DNA of 34,751 nucleotides from Kandleria vitulina DSM 20405 (GTDB lineage Bacteria > Bacillota_I > Bacilli_A > Erysipelotrichales > Coprobacillaceae), in assembly GCF_000702065.1 (NCBI RefSeq), contig NZ_JNKN01000023.1, forward strand, positions 1-34,751, written 5' to 3'. A program made the position numbers and the translations under genes. Numbering within the stretch: position 1 is the stretch's first letter; each line of letters opens with the position of its first letter. Of this stretch, positions 24,259 to 32,963 are shown in pieces. The notes under the pieces are model-generated. The model saw only the letters and a program-made list of their open reading frames with translations, was not told where the DNA came from and ran no database searches.

Positions 24259-24267
24259 ATCAGCTGA

Positions 24268-24301
24268 CAAAAAAAGGGGCCTGATTATTTCTAATCAGGC
24301 A
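24268..24301 (-). terminator. Terminator of the 17-residue peptide transcript
   Basis: Minus strand GCCTGATT, loop AGAAAT, AATCAGGC, then CCCC and seven T. It lies 42 bp past the peptide stop and makes the peptide message a short unit of about 150 nt. Confidence 0.88.
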
Positions 24302-24342
24302 AGGGTAACAAATAAAAATATAAAAAAGAATTTAATTATAGA

Positions 24343-24396
24343 TTATCTTTTACCATAGATTAAACGCCAAATTTCTCTAAGCAAAGTATAAACCAT
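24343..24396 (-). CDS. 17-residue cationic amphipathic peptide under LytTR control
   Basis: The frame encodes MVYTLLREIWRLIYGKR. The ribosome site is the strongest type (AAAGGAGG, 8 nt before the ATG), and a dedicated promoter and terminator bracket the gene. On a helix, residues 2, 5, 6, 9, 12 and 13 are hydrophobic while 4, 7, 8, 11 and 15 form the polar face, giving a membrane-active amphipathic shape with net charge about +3. There is no signal sequence, double-glycine leader or Cys for thiolactone formation. It could be a leaderless secreted signal or lytic peptide, like staphylococcal phenol-soluble modulins that AgrA drives directly, or an internal membrane peptide. Its gene sits right behind the kinase and regulator genes that probably control it. 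Confidence 0.75.
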   Translation of the reverse strand: MVYTLLREIWRLIYGKR

Positions 24397-24422
24397 AAAT
24401 ACGTCCTCCTTTATCCTATTTC

Positions 24423-24490
24423 ATTGTAGCATCAGGGATAAAAAAGTCGTATTAAAAGTCGACGAACGGTCTATTTTATAGACGAACGGT
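24423..24490 (-). promoter_or_regulatory. LytTR-box promoter of the 17-residue peptide gene
   Basis: Two perfect 10-bp direct repeats ACCGTTCGTC (minus strand 24490-24481 and 24470-24461), period 20 bp, about two helical turns. Each fits the LytTR-regulator half-site pattern (W-M-M-GTT-N-R-K). After 33 bp comes an extended -10, TGCTACAAT (24428-24423 for the hexamer). The -35 region (around ACGACT) is poor, as expected for an activator-dependent promoter. The first repeat is inside the last codons of the kinase gene; the second lies beyond its stop. Confidence 0.82.
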
Positions 24491-25724
24491 TTCTTAAGCG
24501 TACATCGGTGATAAATTCCCCTTCTTTTACATCAAAACTATAGACACCATCATATTTTTTTACAATCTTCTTAATGTTCTTTAAACCAAATCCATGATGT
24601 CTTTTATTCTTGCTGGTAGTCATATGAGAATCATCTTCAACACAGCTGTTCTTCATGACAATATAAATAAACAGATTCTCTTCAATGAAGTTGACTTCCA
24701 CATGGCCATGTTCCTGCTTCTTTAATGATTCAGCCGCATTCTTGATCATATTGGAGACAAGAACTGTAAGATCTAGTTCTTCAATGGATAGATCATCGGA
24801 TAAGAACCCTTTAATCTTTATTTGATGATTATCTGTCAACGGTAAGAAATAGTAGTTTAATATCGTGTTAACAATATCATTTCCTACATCATAATTACGT
24901 GTAGAAATAGCGTTTATTTCTGATGTCATCTGATCAATGAATACACGTAATTGATCATATTCATGATTATTAAGATAATTCTTCATAACCAAAAGTTCAG
25001 AGATAAGATCATGTCTAAACTGACGGGTATCCTGCTCTTTTAATAAAAGCTGATCAAAATAATCTTTTTGTTGATGATTATAAGTATCTAACAAACTGTT
25101 CTTAAACTTCTCACTTTCAATTTCTCTAAAAGTTGCTAACAGTATTGCCAGACACATCATGATGGTCACACCAGCGGCAGTAGTCACTACAAATCCTCTG
25201 ATGAAATCTTCATGATTCAATAAATCAGAAAGCAAGAATGTATAGTAGCTATAGGCTACAATTAATCCTACTGAGACAATGGTTGTAAGAACCAGTACTT
25301 TTGTTGGCATTTCATGGAAATCCTGAGGAATGCGTACACCGGAGAGTCCTAAAAGCATTTCCGCAAAAATAATGACACATAAGGTAATTAAATCATTATT
25401 AATAAATGTTGCTCCGATGATATAATCCACTCCAAATATGACTGTATTTTCAAGCAATGAGACAATGAGTACAGAATAAATTAAAGAAACAATAGTTTCT
25501 CTTCTTTCCATATCGAATATCAGCCGCATAAAAATAAGAGCTACGAGCGTTGCAGATATTGAAGAATAATAAGGATCATAGAATAATGCGATCACGATAA
25601 CCAATATTACAATCACTTCAATGATCTTTGACCACTTAATCTGACGATATTCCTTCTTATAGATCATCCTAAACAATACAAAATATTCTAATAATGTAAG
25701 CAGGAATTTTAATGCGATTTTCAT
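24471..25724 (-). CDS. AgrC-like (HPK10) sensor histidine kinase
   Basis: 417 aa. Six or seven hydrophobic helices fill residues 1-200, as in peptide-sensing AgrC/ComD/BlpH kinases. A helix then leads to the H-box QFRHDLISELLVMKNYL (H238) and a GHKL ATPase domain with the N-box VLVSNMIKNAAESL (N325, N329) and a G-box HHGFGLKNIKKIVKKYDG (from 376). The classic D-box is reduced, as is normal for this subfamily. It should phosphorylate the LytTR regulator encoded 2 bp upstream. The last codons double as a LytTR-binding repeat for the following peptide gene. The sensed ligand is unknown; the 17-residue peptide is an obvious candidate. Confidence 0.92.
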   Translation of the reverse strand: MKIALKFLLTLLEYFVLFRMIYKKEYRQIKWSKIIEVIVILVIVIALFYDPYYSSISATLVALIFMRLIFDMERRETIVSLIYSVLIVSLLENTVIFGVDYIIGATFINNDLITLCVIIFAEMLLGLSGVRIPQDFHEMPTKVLVLTTIVSVGLIVAYSYYTFLLSDLLNHEDFIRGFVVTTAAGVTIMMCLAILLATFREIESEKFKNSLLDTYNHQQKDYFDQLLLKEQDTRQFRHDLISELLVMKNYLNNHEYDQLRVFIDQMTSEINAISTRNYDVGNDIVNTILNYYFLPLTDNHQIKIKGFLSDDLSIEELDLTVLVSNMIKNAAESLKKQEHGHVEVNFIEENLFIYIVMKNSCVEDDSHMTTSKNKRHHGFGLKNIKKIVKKYDGVYSFDVKEGEFITDVRLRNRSSIK

Positions 25725-25726
25725 AG

Positions 25727-26425
25727 TTATATTTTTCCTCTTAACTCAAAGTTCATGATAGCCTTCATCATACCCTTCTTCTTTCTTCTAGAAATAGGAA
25801 TCTCTTTTCCTGATATCGTAATGATACAATCATCCTGTAGATCTCTTATTTTGCTGATGTTTACCACATAACTACGATGACAGCTCATAAATAGTTCTTC
25901 ATCAAGAGTTTCTTCCATCTTTTTAAGAGGACAGTTACAATCGTAAGTCTCTTGTTTACAGACAATTTCTACATAGTCCTTTACAGCTTTTATATACTCG
26001 ATATCTTTCTCAAAGATCTTATATTTTCTTCCCTTCTTAGAAACCACATGTGTTGTATAGCCAATAATCTGACTCTTGGCATACTGAATGGCTTCTACAA
26101 GTTCATCTTTATCAATAGGTTTAGTGACAAAACGGCTAGCCCCTATCATAAAGGCTTCCTTGAATCGTTCACGTTTACTTGAAATCATTATGATCAATGG
26201 TTCAATGCCATTGTTTTTTAGTCTCTTGGCTGTTTCTATTCCATCAAGAACACCCATATCTATATCTAAAAGTAAGATGGAGAACATTTCTTTATATTGG
26301 AGAAGTGATTCTCCATCATAAACAGATACAAATTCAAAGACATCATCATACTCGCTTAACATCTCTTTGATTGTACTATGAATAACTGGATCATCATCAC
26401 AGATCATCACTCTATTTTTATTCAT
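25727..26425 (-). CDS. LytTR-family response regulator
   Basis: 232 aa. The receiver (1-118) has the acidic pocket DDD (10-12), phospho-acceptor D54 in LLDIDMG, S82 and K102 in TKPID. The LytTR DNA-binding domain (about 130-230) has EYIKAVKDYVEI, the family hallmark CHRSYVVNISKI and IPISRRKKK. LytTR regulators bind paired 9-bp direct repeats about two turns apart and activate promoters with weak -35 boxes; two such sites follow within 2.2 kb. The start has GGGGG 7 nt upstream. The kinase start follows 2 bp after its stop, so the pair is translationally coupled. Confidence 0.94.
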   Translation of the reverse strand: MNKNRVMICDDDPVIHSTIKEMLSEYDDVFEFVSVYDGESLLQYKEMFSILLLDIDMGVLDGIETAKRLKNNGIEPLIIMISSKRERFKEAFMIGASRFVTKPIDKDELVEAIQYAKSQIIGYTTHVVSKKGRKYKIFEKDIEYIKAVKDYVEIVCKQETYDCNCPLKKMEETLDEELFMSCHRSYVVNISKIRDLQDDCIITISGKEIPISRRKKKGMMKAIMNFELRGKI

Positions 26426-26454
26426 ATGTTTTCCCCCTTACTACATAATACTTT

Positions 26455-26477
26455 ATCATTTTACTATATAAAATGAT
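26455..26477. promoter_or_regulatory. 9-bp inverted repeat in the regulator promoter region
   Basis: ATCATTTTA, loop CTATA, TAAAATGAT, 30 bp before the start of the LytTR regulator gene and overlapping AT-rich sequence that could hold its -10. It is not followed by a T-run in either direction, so an operator is more likely than a terminator. No LytTR-like direct repeat is visible here. Confidence 0.4.
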
Positions 26478-26515
26478 ATAAATCTATCACCAAACATCCC
26501 TTGCTACCATATGGC

Positions 26516-26543
26516 ATAAAAAATCTGATGCATTGCATCAGAT
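26516..26543 (-). terminator. Terminator of the his operon
   Basis: Minus strand ATCTGATGC, loop AAT, GCATCAGAT, then TTTTTT, just past the hisIE stop. Confidence 0.92.
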
Positions 26544-26546
26544 CCT

Positions 26547-27188
26547 TTAGTATTCTCCTCTAGTATGGAAAACTTTCTTATTGCCAGAAATTTTATGTCT
26601 TTCTTTCAATAGTTTTTCAACATCTTCGACTTTAACACCACGATTAGCCATAAGTACCATCACATGATAATATAAGTCTCCAATTTCACCAATTAAATCT
26701 TCTTTGCTGTCGTTTTTAGCAGCAATAACTGTTTCAGTTGCTTCTTCTCCAACCTTCTTGCAGATTTTATCTACACCTTCATTTAGAAGATAATTTGTAT
26801 AAGATTTCTCTACAGGATGTTCAATACGATCCATGATTGTCCCATAAAGGGCATCTGCAAGAGAACTGTTATCATATGGAATAATGTCATCAAAGAAACA
26901 TGAATAATGTCCTGTATGACATGCAGCACCTGTCTGTGTTACATAAATTAACAATGTATCCTGATCACAGTCAAGAGACATTCCTTCAATATGCTGGAAA
27001 TGTCCTGATGTTTCTCCTTTATGCCACAATTCCTGTCTGCTTCTTGAATAGAAGTATGTTTCATGTGTTTTTAACATCATGTCATATGCTTCTTCATTTA
27101 CATAAGCAAGCATCAATACCTGCTTAGTCTTAACATCCTGCACGATGGCAGGAATCAATCCATTCATCTTATTAAAGTCCGGTTTCAT
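26547..27188 (-). CDS. hisI: Phosphoribosyl-AMP cyclohydrolase / phosphoribosyl-ATP pyrophosphatase
   Basis: 213 aa bifunctional HisIE, steps 2 and 3 of histidine synthesis. The HisI part (about 1-110) shows [36 protein letters not shown] and [13 protein letters not shown] with the zinc Cys residues and Mg-binding Asps. The HisE part (about 115-213) shows [18 protein letters not shown] and [13 protein letters not shown] with the MazG-like EExxE/ExxD acids. Here step 3 (HisI) comes first in the protein, as usual. The gene overlaps the hisF end by 17 nt and has SD AAGGAGA inside hisF. Last gene of the operon. Confidence 0.95.
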   Translation of the reverse strand: MKPDFNKMNGLIPAIVQDVKTKQVLMLAYVNEEAYDMMLKTHETYFYSRSRQELWHKGETSGHFQHIEGMSLDCDQDTLLIYVTQTGAACHTGHYSCFFDDIIPYDNSSLADALYGTIMDRIEHPVEKSYTNYLLNEGVDKICKKVGEEATETVIAAKNDSKEDLIGEIGDLYYHVMVLMANRGVKVEDVEKLLKERHKISGNKKVFHTRGEY

Positions 27189-27951
27189 GATTTCTCCTTA
27201 CTGGAATGCTATACTTTTCGCATTCATCTTTTACTTCATCAATTGTTGCTTCTTTATAATGGAACAAGCTTGCAGCTAGTGCTGCATCACAGTTTGTTTC
27301 TTTAAAGACTTTTGCCATATCTTCCTTACCGCCGCATCCCCCGCTGGCAATGACAGGAATGCTGACAACATTCATAACAGCTTTTAACATATCAATATCA
27401 AAGCCATCTCTTGTACCATCTGCATCCATGCTTGTAAGCAGAATTTCTCCCGCACCGAGTTCTTCACATTTCTTGACCCATTCAATTAAATCTACACCGG
27501 TATTGACTCTTCCCCCAGCCACATAGACATCATATCCTGTGTCATCTTCACGTTTTTTTGCATCGATCGCAACGACAACACACTGCACGCCAAATTCATC
27601 AGCAGCTTCTTTTATAAGCTGTGGATTCTTAATAGCTGCAGAGTTGACAGAGACCTTATCTGCTCCACTCGATAAAATCATACGGAAATCTTCGATTGTA
27701 CGAATACCTCCGCCTACACATAAAGGAATAGACAGCTCAGAAGCTGCTCGTTCAATCAAGTCTCTGATAATGCCTCGATCTTCATATGTTGCAGTGATAT
27801 CCAAGAATACGACTTCGTCAGCCGACTGACGATCGTATTCTTTAGCTAATTCAACAGGGTCTCCTACATCCTTTAGACCAACAAAGTTGACACCTTTTAC
27901 TACTTTTCCATCTTTAATATCAAGACAAGGAATAATACGTTTAGCCAACAT
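27172..27951 (-). CDS. hisF: Imidazole glycerol phosphate synthase cyclase subunit HisF
   Basis: 259 aa (beta/alpha)8 barrel that closes the imidazole ring using ammonia from His[20 protein letters not shown] carries the first catalytic Asp; [14 protein letters not shown] carries the second; phosphate-binding loops GGGIR and ASGGCGG are intact. A TTG at 27957 is possible, but the ATG at 27951, with GAGGTGA 6 nt upstream, matches the family start. It overlaps the hisA end by 11 nt. Confidence 0.96.
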   Translation of the reverse strand: MLAKRIIPCLDIKDGKVVKGVNFVGLKDVGDPVELAKEYDRQSADEVVFLDITATYEDRGIIRDLIERAASELSIPLCVGGGIRTIEDFRMILSSGADKVSVNSAAIKNPQLIKEAADEFGVQCVVVAIDAKKREDDTGYDVYVAGGRVNTGVDLIEWVKKCEELGAGEILLTSMDADGTRDGFDIDMLKAVMNVVSIPVIASGGCGGKEDMAKVFKETNCDAALAASLFHYKEATIDEVKDECEKYSIPVRRNHETGL

Positions 27952-28660
27952 GTGCAATCACCTCACCGAGATTAACAGTGCCTTCATAGAATGCTTTTCC
28001 GACAATGCAGGCATAATATCCTCTTCTAGAAGCTTCAAGGATATCTTCATTATCCTTAACCCCACCTGATACAACAAAATCCATATTAGAATTATTCTTG
28101 ATTGTTTCATATAAATCAAATGAAGGACCTTTTAAAGTACCATCCTTAGAAATATCTGTACAGACAATCGTTTTCACACCGATTTCTTCTAGCTGATGAA
28201 TAAAATCAAGATAATAGATATCAGATGTTTCTAGCCATCCTGAAGTAGAAACATAGCCATCCTTGACATCCACTCCTACGACAATACGACTGGCATCATA
28301 TTTTTTAAGACACTCTTTTACAAACTGAGGATCTTTTAATGCGGCAGTACCAAGAATGACACGATCAATACCTACTTCACTTAAATAGTAATCCACTGTT
28401 TCAATATTACGGATTCCTCCTCCTAATTCGATAGGCATAGAAACAGTTTCACGAATCTTCTTGATAACTTCCTGATTCTTTGCAGCAGCATCTTTTGCAC
28501 CATCTAAGTCTACAAGATGAAGATATTTAGCCCCCATCTTCTCAAATTCTTTTGCTAATTTATGTGGATGATATGAATATACTGTCTTTTGTTCATAATC
28601 ACCTTTATAAAGACGAACGGCTTCTCCATCTTTTAAATCAATTGCTGGTATCACTAACAT
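27941..28660 (-). CDS. hisA: ProFAR isomerase HisA
   Basis: 239 aa (beta/alpha)8 barrel that isomerises ProFAR to [26 protein letters not shown] carries the catalytic Asp8; the second acid is in [17 protein letters not shown]; phosphate loops GGGIRN and SGGVKD are intact. The start overlaps the hisH end by 23 nt, a tight translational coupling. Confidence 0.96.
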   Translation of the reverse strand: MLVIPAIDLKDGEAVRLYKGDYEQKTVYSYHPHKLAKEFEKMGAKYLHLVDLDGAKDAAAKNQEVIKKIRETVSMPIELGGGIRNIETVDYYLSEVGIDRVILGTAALKDPQFVKECLKKYDASRIVVGVDVKDGYVSTSGWLETSDIYYLDFIHQLEEIGVKTIVCTDISKDGTLKGPSFDLYETIKNNSNMDFVVSGGVKDNEDILEASRRGYYACIVGKAFYEGTVNLGEVIAHVG

Positions 28661-29264
28661 CTTCTATCAGCTCCTTAAATGCTTTTAATATCTTCTTTCC
28701 AACTTCTCCACTCTTTTCTGGATGGAATTGACATCCCCATACATTTCCTTTACCTACAAGAGCAGGAATTTTTGATCCGCCGTATTCTACATAACAGATC
28801 AGTTCTTCATCTGGGCAAACAGCCCCAAATGAATGTACAAAATAAACGTAATCTTTCTCTTTAATATGTGAAAGAAGCGGATGGTTCTGATTAAAAATCA
28901 GCTCATTCCATCCCATATGAGGAATCTTGGCATTAACCTGTAATTTCTGTACCGATCCTTCTAGAAAACCTAATCCATTGCATTCTTCAACTTCATAGCC
29001 CTTCTCGAAAAGAACCTGCATGCCAAGACATATTCCCATAATGGGAATATTCTTCTCTTTCGCCTGTGAAAGAACATCAATGAGGCCATATTCTTCTAAA
29101 TGACTCATCGCTACTGGAAAAGTACCTACACCAGGAAGAACAATTCCCTGGGCTTTCAATATCAATTCAGGATCCCTTGTTACAACTGTCTCCATTCCTT
29201 GTCTTTTAAAAGCATTAGAGACTGAAGCAAGGTTCCCTACATTATAATCAATAACTGCAATCAT
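28638..29264 (-). CDS. hisH: Imidazole glycerol phosphate synthase glutaminase subunit HisH
   Basis: 208 aa class I glutamine amidotransferase that supplies ammonia to HisF. It starts IAVIDYNVGNLASV; oxyanion strand LPGVGTFPVAM; nucleophile Cys in MGICLGMQVLF; His and Glu of the triad in GCQFHPEKSGE. The start overlaps the last base of hisB's stop region (shared nucleotide 29264). Confidence 0.96.
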   Translation of the reverse strand: MIAVIDYNVGNLASVSNAFKRQGMETVVTRDPELILKAQGIVLPGVGTFPVAMSHLEEYGLIDVLSQAKEKNIPIMGICLGMQVLFEKGYEVEECNGLGFLEGSVQKLQVNAKIPHMGWNELIFNQNHPLLSHIKEKDYVYFVHSFGAVCPDEELICYVEYGGSKIPALVGKGNVWGCQFHPEKSGEVGKKILKAFKELIEDVSDTSN

Positions 29265-29851
29265 TAAAGAACCCCCTTGCTAGAAGAGACTTCATCTTTA
29301 AACTCTTCATCAATAGAAACAGCTTTTCTTAATGCTCTTCCTGTTGCCTTGAACATTGCTTCAATAATATGGTGTGTATTACGTCCATAATGTTCATTGA
29401 TATGTAAAGTCATCAATGAATTATAAGCAAAGGCTCTAAAGAACTCTTCTGTCATTTCTGTTTCATAATTGCCAAGCACTGCTGTTGGCAATTCAGCATT
29501 ATAGACAAGATAGCTTCTTCCACTTAAATCAAGATCTACAGTAACAAGTGCTTCATCCATCGGAATCGTAAAGCTGCCATAGCGCACGATTCCTCTTTTT
29601 TCACCTAAAGCATTTTTAAGTGCTATTCCTAAGGCAATGCCAATATCTTCAACAGTATGATGTGAATCTACCTGAAGATCACCTTCACATTTAAGAGAAA
29701 GATCCATTCGTGCATGGAATGCCAATAATGTCAGCATGTGATCTAAAAATCCTACACCGGTATCAATATTGGCATCACCTTTCCCATCAAGATTCAAACT
29801 TAATTGAATCTTAGTTTCTTTTGTTTCTCTATTGATACTATACTCTCTCAT
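29264..29851 (-). CDS. hisB: Imidazoleglycerol-phosphate dehydratase HisB
   Basis: 195 aa monofunctional dehydratase, without the phosphatase domain of enterobacterial HisB; the phosphatase is HisJ, encoded at 22282. Metal-binding motifs DHMLTLLAFHARMD, DSHHTVEDIGIALG and HINEHYGRNTHHIIEA are all present and pair to make the two Mn sites of the 24-mer. It overlaps the hisD end by 4 nt (ATGA). Confidence 0.96.
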   Translation of the reverse strand: MREYSINRETKETKIQLSLNLDGKGDANIDTGVGFLDHMLTLLAFHARMDLSLKCEGDLQVDSHHTVEDIGIALGIALKNALGEKRGIVRYGSFTIPMDEALVTVDLDLSGRSYLVYNAELPTAVLGNYETEMTEEFFRAFAYNSLMTLHINEHYGRNTHHIIEAMFKATGRALRKAVSIDEEFKDEVSSSKGVL

Positions 29852-31149
29852 AAATCCTCCTCGAATCTTACTCTCACGCTATTGGCATGAGCATCCAATC
29901 CTTCAAGATGTGCAAATTTCTGTACGTCATCCTTAAATGTTTCCAAAACCTGTTTTGGATAATAAGAGAATGCAGAATGTTTAACAAAATCATATACACC
30001 TAAAGCAGAATAGAACTTAGCAGTTCCTCCTGTAGGCAAGACATGGTTTGTACCTGACATATAATCACCTAATGGTTCTGGAGTATATTCTCCTAAGAAA
30101 ATTGATCCTGCATTCTTGATATATGGCAACGTGTCTACTGGATGGTCTACAAGAACTTCAAGATGTTCAGGAGCTAATGCATTAGATACATCAAAGGCTG
30201 TTTTGATATCATCTACGATTACTGCTCCACCATAATTTGTAAGTGATTCTTCAATAATTTCTCGTCTAGGTAAAGTGACAATCTGTTTCTTTAATTCTAC
30301 GTCCACTTCTTTTGCTAAAGCTTCTGAAGTCGTAATTAAAGTGGCACTTGCTAATTTATCATGTTCAGCCTGACTCATTAAGTCTGCGGCAATATAGCGT
30401 GGATTTGCTTTTTCATCTGCGATGATCAAGATTTCTGAAGGACCAGCAACCATATCAATATCCACAACGCCATAGCACTGTTTCTTAGCTGTAGCTACAA
30501 AAATATTTCCAGGGCCGACAATCTTATCTGCCTTAGGGATAGAAGCTGTTCCATAAGCTGCTCCAGCAACCCCTTGTGCGCCTCCGACCTTATAGATTGT
30601 CTTGATTCCAGCTACATGAGCTGCTGCTAAGATTACATCAGCAACCTTACCATCACCTTTTACTGGTGTGATAATATACATATTCTCTACTCCTGCCAAC
30701 TGTGCTGGAATAGCATTCATCATAACTGTTGAAGGATAGGCTGCAGTTCCTCCTGGAACATATAATGCAACTGTTTCAATTCCTCTCACGATGGATCCCA
30801 TAATAACGCCATCTTTCTTATAAAGACTCCAAGAGTTTTCTACCTGATGCTTATGATATTCAGTAAGCTGTTCTTTTGTACGCTCTAAAATACGAACAAA
30901 ATCTTCTCCCACTCTTTCAAGTGCTTCTTCTTTTTCTTTTTCTGTTACGATAAGATCATTTCTGCTTTGAATATGATAACCATCAAATTGAGCACAGTAC
31001 TTTGTAATAGCCTGATCACCGTTTTCTTTAACATCCTTTACAATCTTTAGAACGGCCTGCTCAACTTCCTGTGAGATATCTTCTTTACGGGTATGGAGCT
31101 TTTCTTCTAATTCCTTGTATTCTCCATTATATTTCACAATCTTCAGCAT
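29848..31149 (-). CDS. hisD: Histidinol dehydrogenase HisD
   Basis: 433 aa zinc enzyme for the last two oxidations to histidine. Typical segments: VALYVPGGTAAYPSTVMMNAIPA (NAD region), GGAQGVAGAAYGT, IVGPGNIFVATAKK, DMVAGPSEILIIAD, DLMSQAEHD (Zn ligands Gln and His), APEHLEV (catalytic Glu-His) and SGTNHVLPTGGTA. Its SD AAGGGGGC lies in the hisG end. No hisC follows; the next gene is hisB. Confidence 0.96.
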   Translation of the reverse strand: MLKIVKYNGEYKELEEKLHTRKEDISQEVEQAVLKIVKDVKENGDQAITKYCAQFDGYHIQSRNDLIVTEKEKEEALERVGEDFVRILERTKEQLTEYHKHQVENSWSLYKKDGVIMGSIVRGIETVALYVPGGTAAYPSTVMMNAIPAQLAGVENMYIITPVKGDGKVADVILAAAHVAGIKTIYKVGGAQGVAGAAYGTASIPKADKIVGPGNIFVATAKKQCYGVVDIDMVAGPSEILIIADEKANPRYIAADLMSQAEHDKLASATLITTSEALAKEVDVELKKQIVTLPRREIIEESLTNYGGAVIVDDIKTAFDVSNALAPEHLEVLVDHPVDTLPYIKNAGSIFLGEYTPEPLGDYMSGTNHVLPTGGTAKFYSALGVYDFVKHSAFSYYPKQVLETFKDDVQKFAHLEGLDAHANSVRVRFEEDL

Positions 31150-31154
31150 ACCTC

Positions 31155-31775
31155 TTAAGCCCCCTTCTTTAATGCTTCCATCAACTTAAAAATCTCTTCT
31201 TTCTTATATTTCAAAGAAACCTTGTTGACAATCATACGTGTAGAAATATCTGCAATCTTCTCAATAACTTCTAGACCATTAGCTTTAAGTGTAGATCCTG
31301 TTTCAACGATATCTACAATTGCATCAGATAATCCTACAACTGGTCCAAGTTCTACTGAACCTTCTAACTTGATAATTTCTACATCTTCCTTTTTAGATGC
31401 AAAATAAGATTTTGCAACTTTAGTATACTTAGAAGAAATACGTTTTCTTCTATGGAAAGTCTTAGTTCTATATTCAGGATAAGCTGCTACCGCAAAATAG
31501 CACTTCCCGATATTTAAATCCATTAATTCATAATAATCATCAAAGTCCGCTTCCATCAACGTATCTTTTCCAACAAACCCAACATCTACGATGCCATGTT
31601 CAAGAAAGGTAAGGACATCATTTGCTTTCGCAAATATCATCTGGATGCCATCCTTTGTCTCTATAAGTAATTCTCTATCTTTATTGATAATAGGATCCAT
31701 ATCGAATCCCTGCTTCGATAACATCTTAACAACCTGTTTCTCGATACGTCCCTTAGTGATCGCAATCTTAATCAT
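31155..31775 (-). CDS. hisG: ATP phosphoribosyltransferase, short form HisG
   Basis: 206 aa short-form catalytic subunit of the first and committed step. It lacks the C-terminal ACT-like domain of long HisG and works in a complex with His[14 protein letters not shown] starts the fold; [41 protein letters not shown] includes the PRPP loop. A longer frame to 31802 exists, but AAGGGG lies 6 nt before the ATG at 31775 and the protein then starts at the family position. It overlaps hisZ by 8 nt. Confidence 0.96.
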   Translation of the reverse strand: MIKIAITKGRIEKQVVKMLSKQGFDMDPIINKDRELLIETKDGIQMIFAKANDVLTFLEHGIVDVGFVGKDTLMEADFDDYYELMDLNIGKCYFAVAAYPEYRTKTFHRRKRISSKYTKVAKSYFASKKEDVEIIKLEGSVELGPVVGLSDAIVDIVETGSTLKANGLEVIEKIADISTRMIVNKVSLKYKKEEIFKLMEALKKGA

Positions 31776-32733
31776 TAGTTTCCCCTTCTTTCTCATAAGC
31801 ATTCAATAATGTGTTGATATGATAAGAAAAACCAATCGCTGGTGAATAAGTATCAAAATTATTCATTAAGCGATCATATCTCCCCCCTGAAAGAATAGGA
31901 TATTCACTGTATCTTGAATAAACTTTCATCATTACACCAGTATAGTACGACTGATTTGGTACCATGCATAAATCAAACATCACATCTTCTTTCTTATCAC
32001 ATGAAAGATAAAGTTCTTCTAATGAAGTAATCGCATCTAACAGCTGTTTATCTTTTACTTTCACCTTAAATGCTTTTAAGTCATCAATACTACCAAAAGA
32101 AGAAGGAAGATTAATTAACATTTCTTTTAAATCTTCATCCAAGTCTTTTTCTTCTACAAATCTCTTCATTTCAGAAATAGCTTTCTTCTCAAGAATTTCA
32201 GATAGTTCTTCATCTTGTACAAGTTCCATAAGTCTTAAATAGAATGAGGCATTTCCTAATTCAAGCTTAAGATCTTTCATATTGATAACATCCATAGTTT
32301 CTTCAATTAAAGAAAGACATTCCTGATCCCCCTCTTCACCAGGCTTACCAATCAATTCAATTCCTGCCTGATAAAGTTCAGAACTTCTTCCCTTATGACG
32401 TTCCTGCATTCTAAATACTTCTCCAAAGTAACAATAACGTCTTACTTCATCAGTATTTTCATTATGATAAAGTCTGGCGATAGGAACAGTAAAGTCTGCT
32501 CTTAATGCAATACGTTTACCATCTCTATTCATAAACTGGAACATACTTTCTTCTTTCTGGTGTCTTGTAGTCTTAAATAGATCTACATATTCAAACATTG
32601 GCAAGATTAATTCTTTATATTGATGTCTAGTAAACACATCTCTTAAATTGACTTCGACTTCTCTTAATTTCTCAACATCCATCGAAACGACAATGCCACT
32701 TTCTTCTGGTATAAGGTATTTAAATTCTTCCAT
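31768..32733 (-). CDS. hisZ: ATP phosphoribosyltransferase regulatory subunit HisZ
   Basis: 321 aa paralogue of the catalytic core of histidyl-tRNA synthetase. Class II motifs are visible: motif 2-like [31 protein letters not shown] and motif 3-like [14 protein letters not shown]. There is no anticodon-binding domain, so it is HisZ and not HisS. It forms the hetero-octamer with short HisG and gives histidine feedback. A strong SD (AGGAGGAG) lies just behind the attenuator, whose readthrough its expression requires. First structural gene of the operon. Confidence 0.95.
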   Translation of the reverse strand: MEEFKYLIPEESGIVVSMDVEKLREVEVNLRDVFTRHQYKELILPMFEYVDLFKTTRHQKEESMFQFMNRDGKRIALRADFTVPIARLYHNENTDEVRRYCYFGEVFRMQERHKGRSSELYQAGIELIGKPGEEGDQECLSLIEETMDVINMKDLKLELGNASFYLRLMELVQDEELSEILEKKAISEMKRFVEEKDLDEDLKEMLINLPSSFGSIDDLKAFKVKVKDKQLLDAITSLEELYLSCDKKEDVMFDLCMVPNQSYYTGVMMKVYSRYSEYPILSGGRYDRLMNNFDTYSPAIGFSYHINTLLNAYEKEGETND

Positions 32734-32744
32734 AAACTCCTCCT

Positions 32745-32836
32745 ATAAAAAAAGCAGGTCCTAATGACCCGCTTCTTGAATCATTAGATACAGCCAAGTA
32801 TGCGAAAATGGGCTGTATCGTAACGATATAACCCTA
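32745..32836 (-). promoter_or_regulatory. his operon transcription attenuator
   Basis: Minus-strand RNA after the leader peptide can form: TATCG/CGATA (32828-32824 with 32820-32816, extendable by GGG/CCC); then GATACAGCC with GGCTGTATC (32819-32811 with 32795-32787), exclusive with the first; then CTAATGA with TCATTAG (32787-32781 with 32767-32761), which blocks the terminator; or the terminator AGCGGGTC/GGACCTGCT (about 32773-32753) with seven T. This is the A:B, B:C, D:E, E:F layout of his attenuators. Which state histidine favours follows from known systems and not from a calculation here. Confidence 0.85.
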
Positions 32837-32905
32837 TGTCATTGCATGATGATGGTGATGCTTATTTCCATTATAAAGTTTTGTATTGATTTTTTCTAAT
32901 TTCAT
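32834..32905 (-). CDS. hisL: his operon leader peptide with five His codons
   Basis: 23 codons starting MKLEKINTKLYNGNK, then five consecutive His (CAT CAC CAT CAT CAT, 32860-32846) and AMT before TAG. SD AGGTGA, 6 nt before the ATG. The run of His codons ends 10 nt before the stop and sits just before the first attenuator hairpin. The ribosome would stall here when histidyl-tRNA is scarce, releasing the operon. The peptide itself needs no function. Confidence 0.92.
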   Translation of the reverse strand: MKLEKINTKLYNGNKHHHHHAMT

Positions 32906-32963
32906 AAGTATCACCTCGATTTTTTTACATAATAACACAAAATCAAAAGAAATAAAAGGTTTT

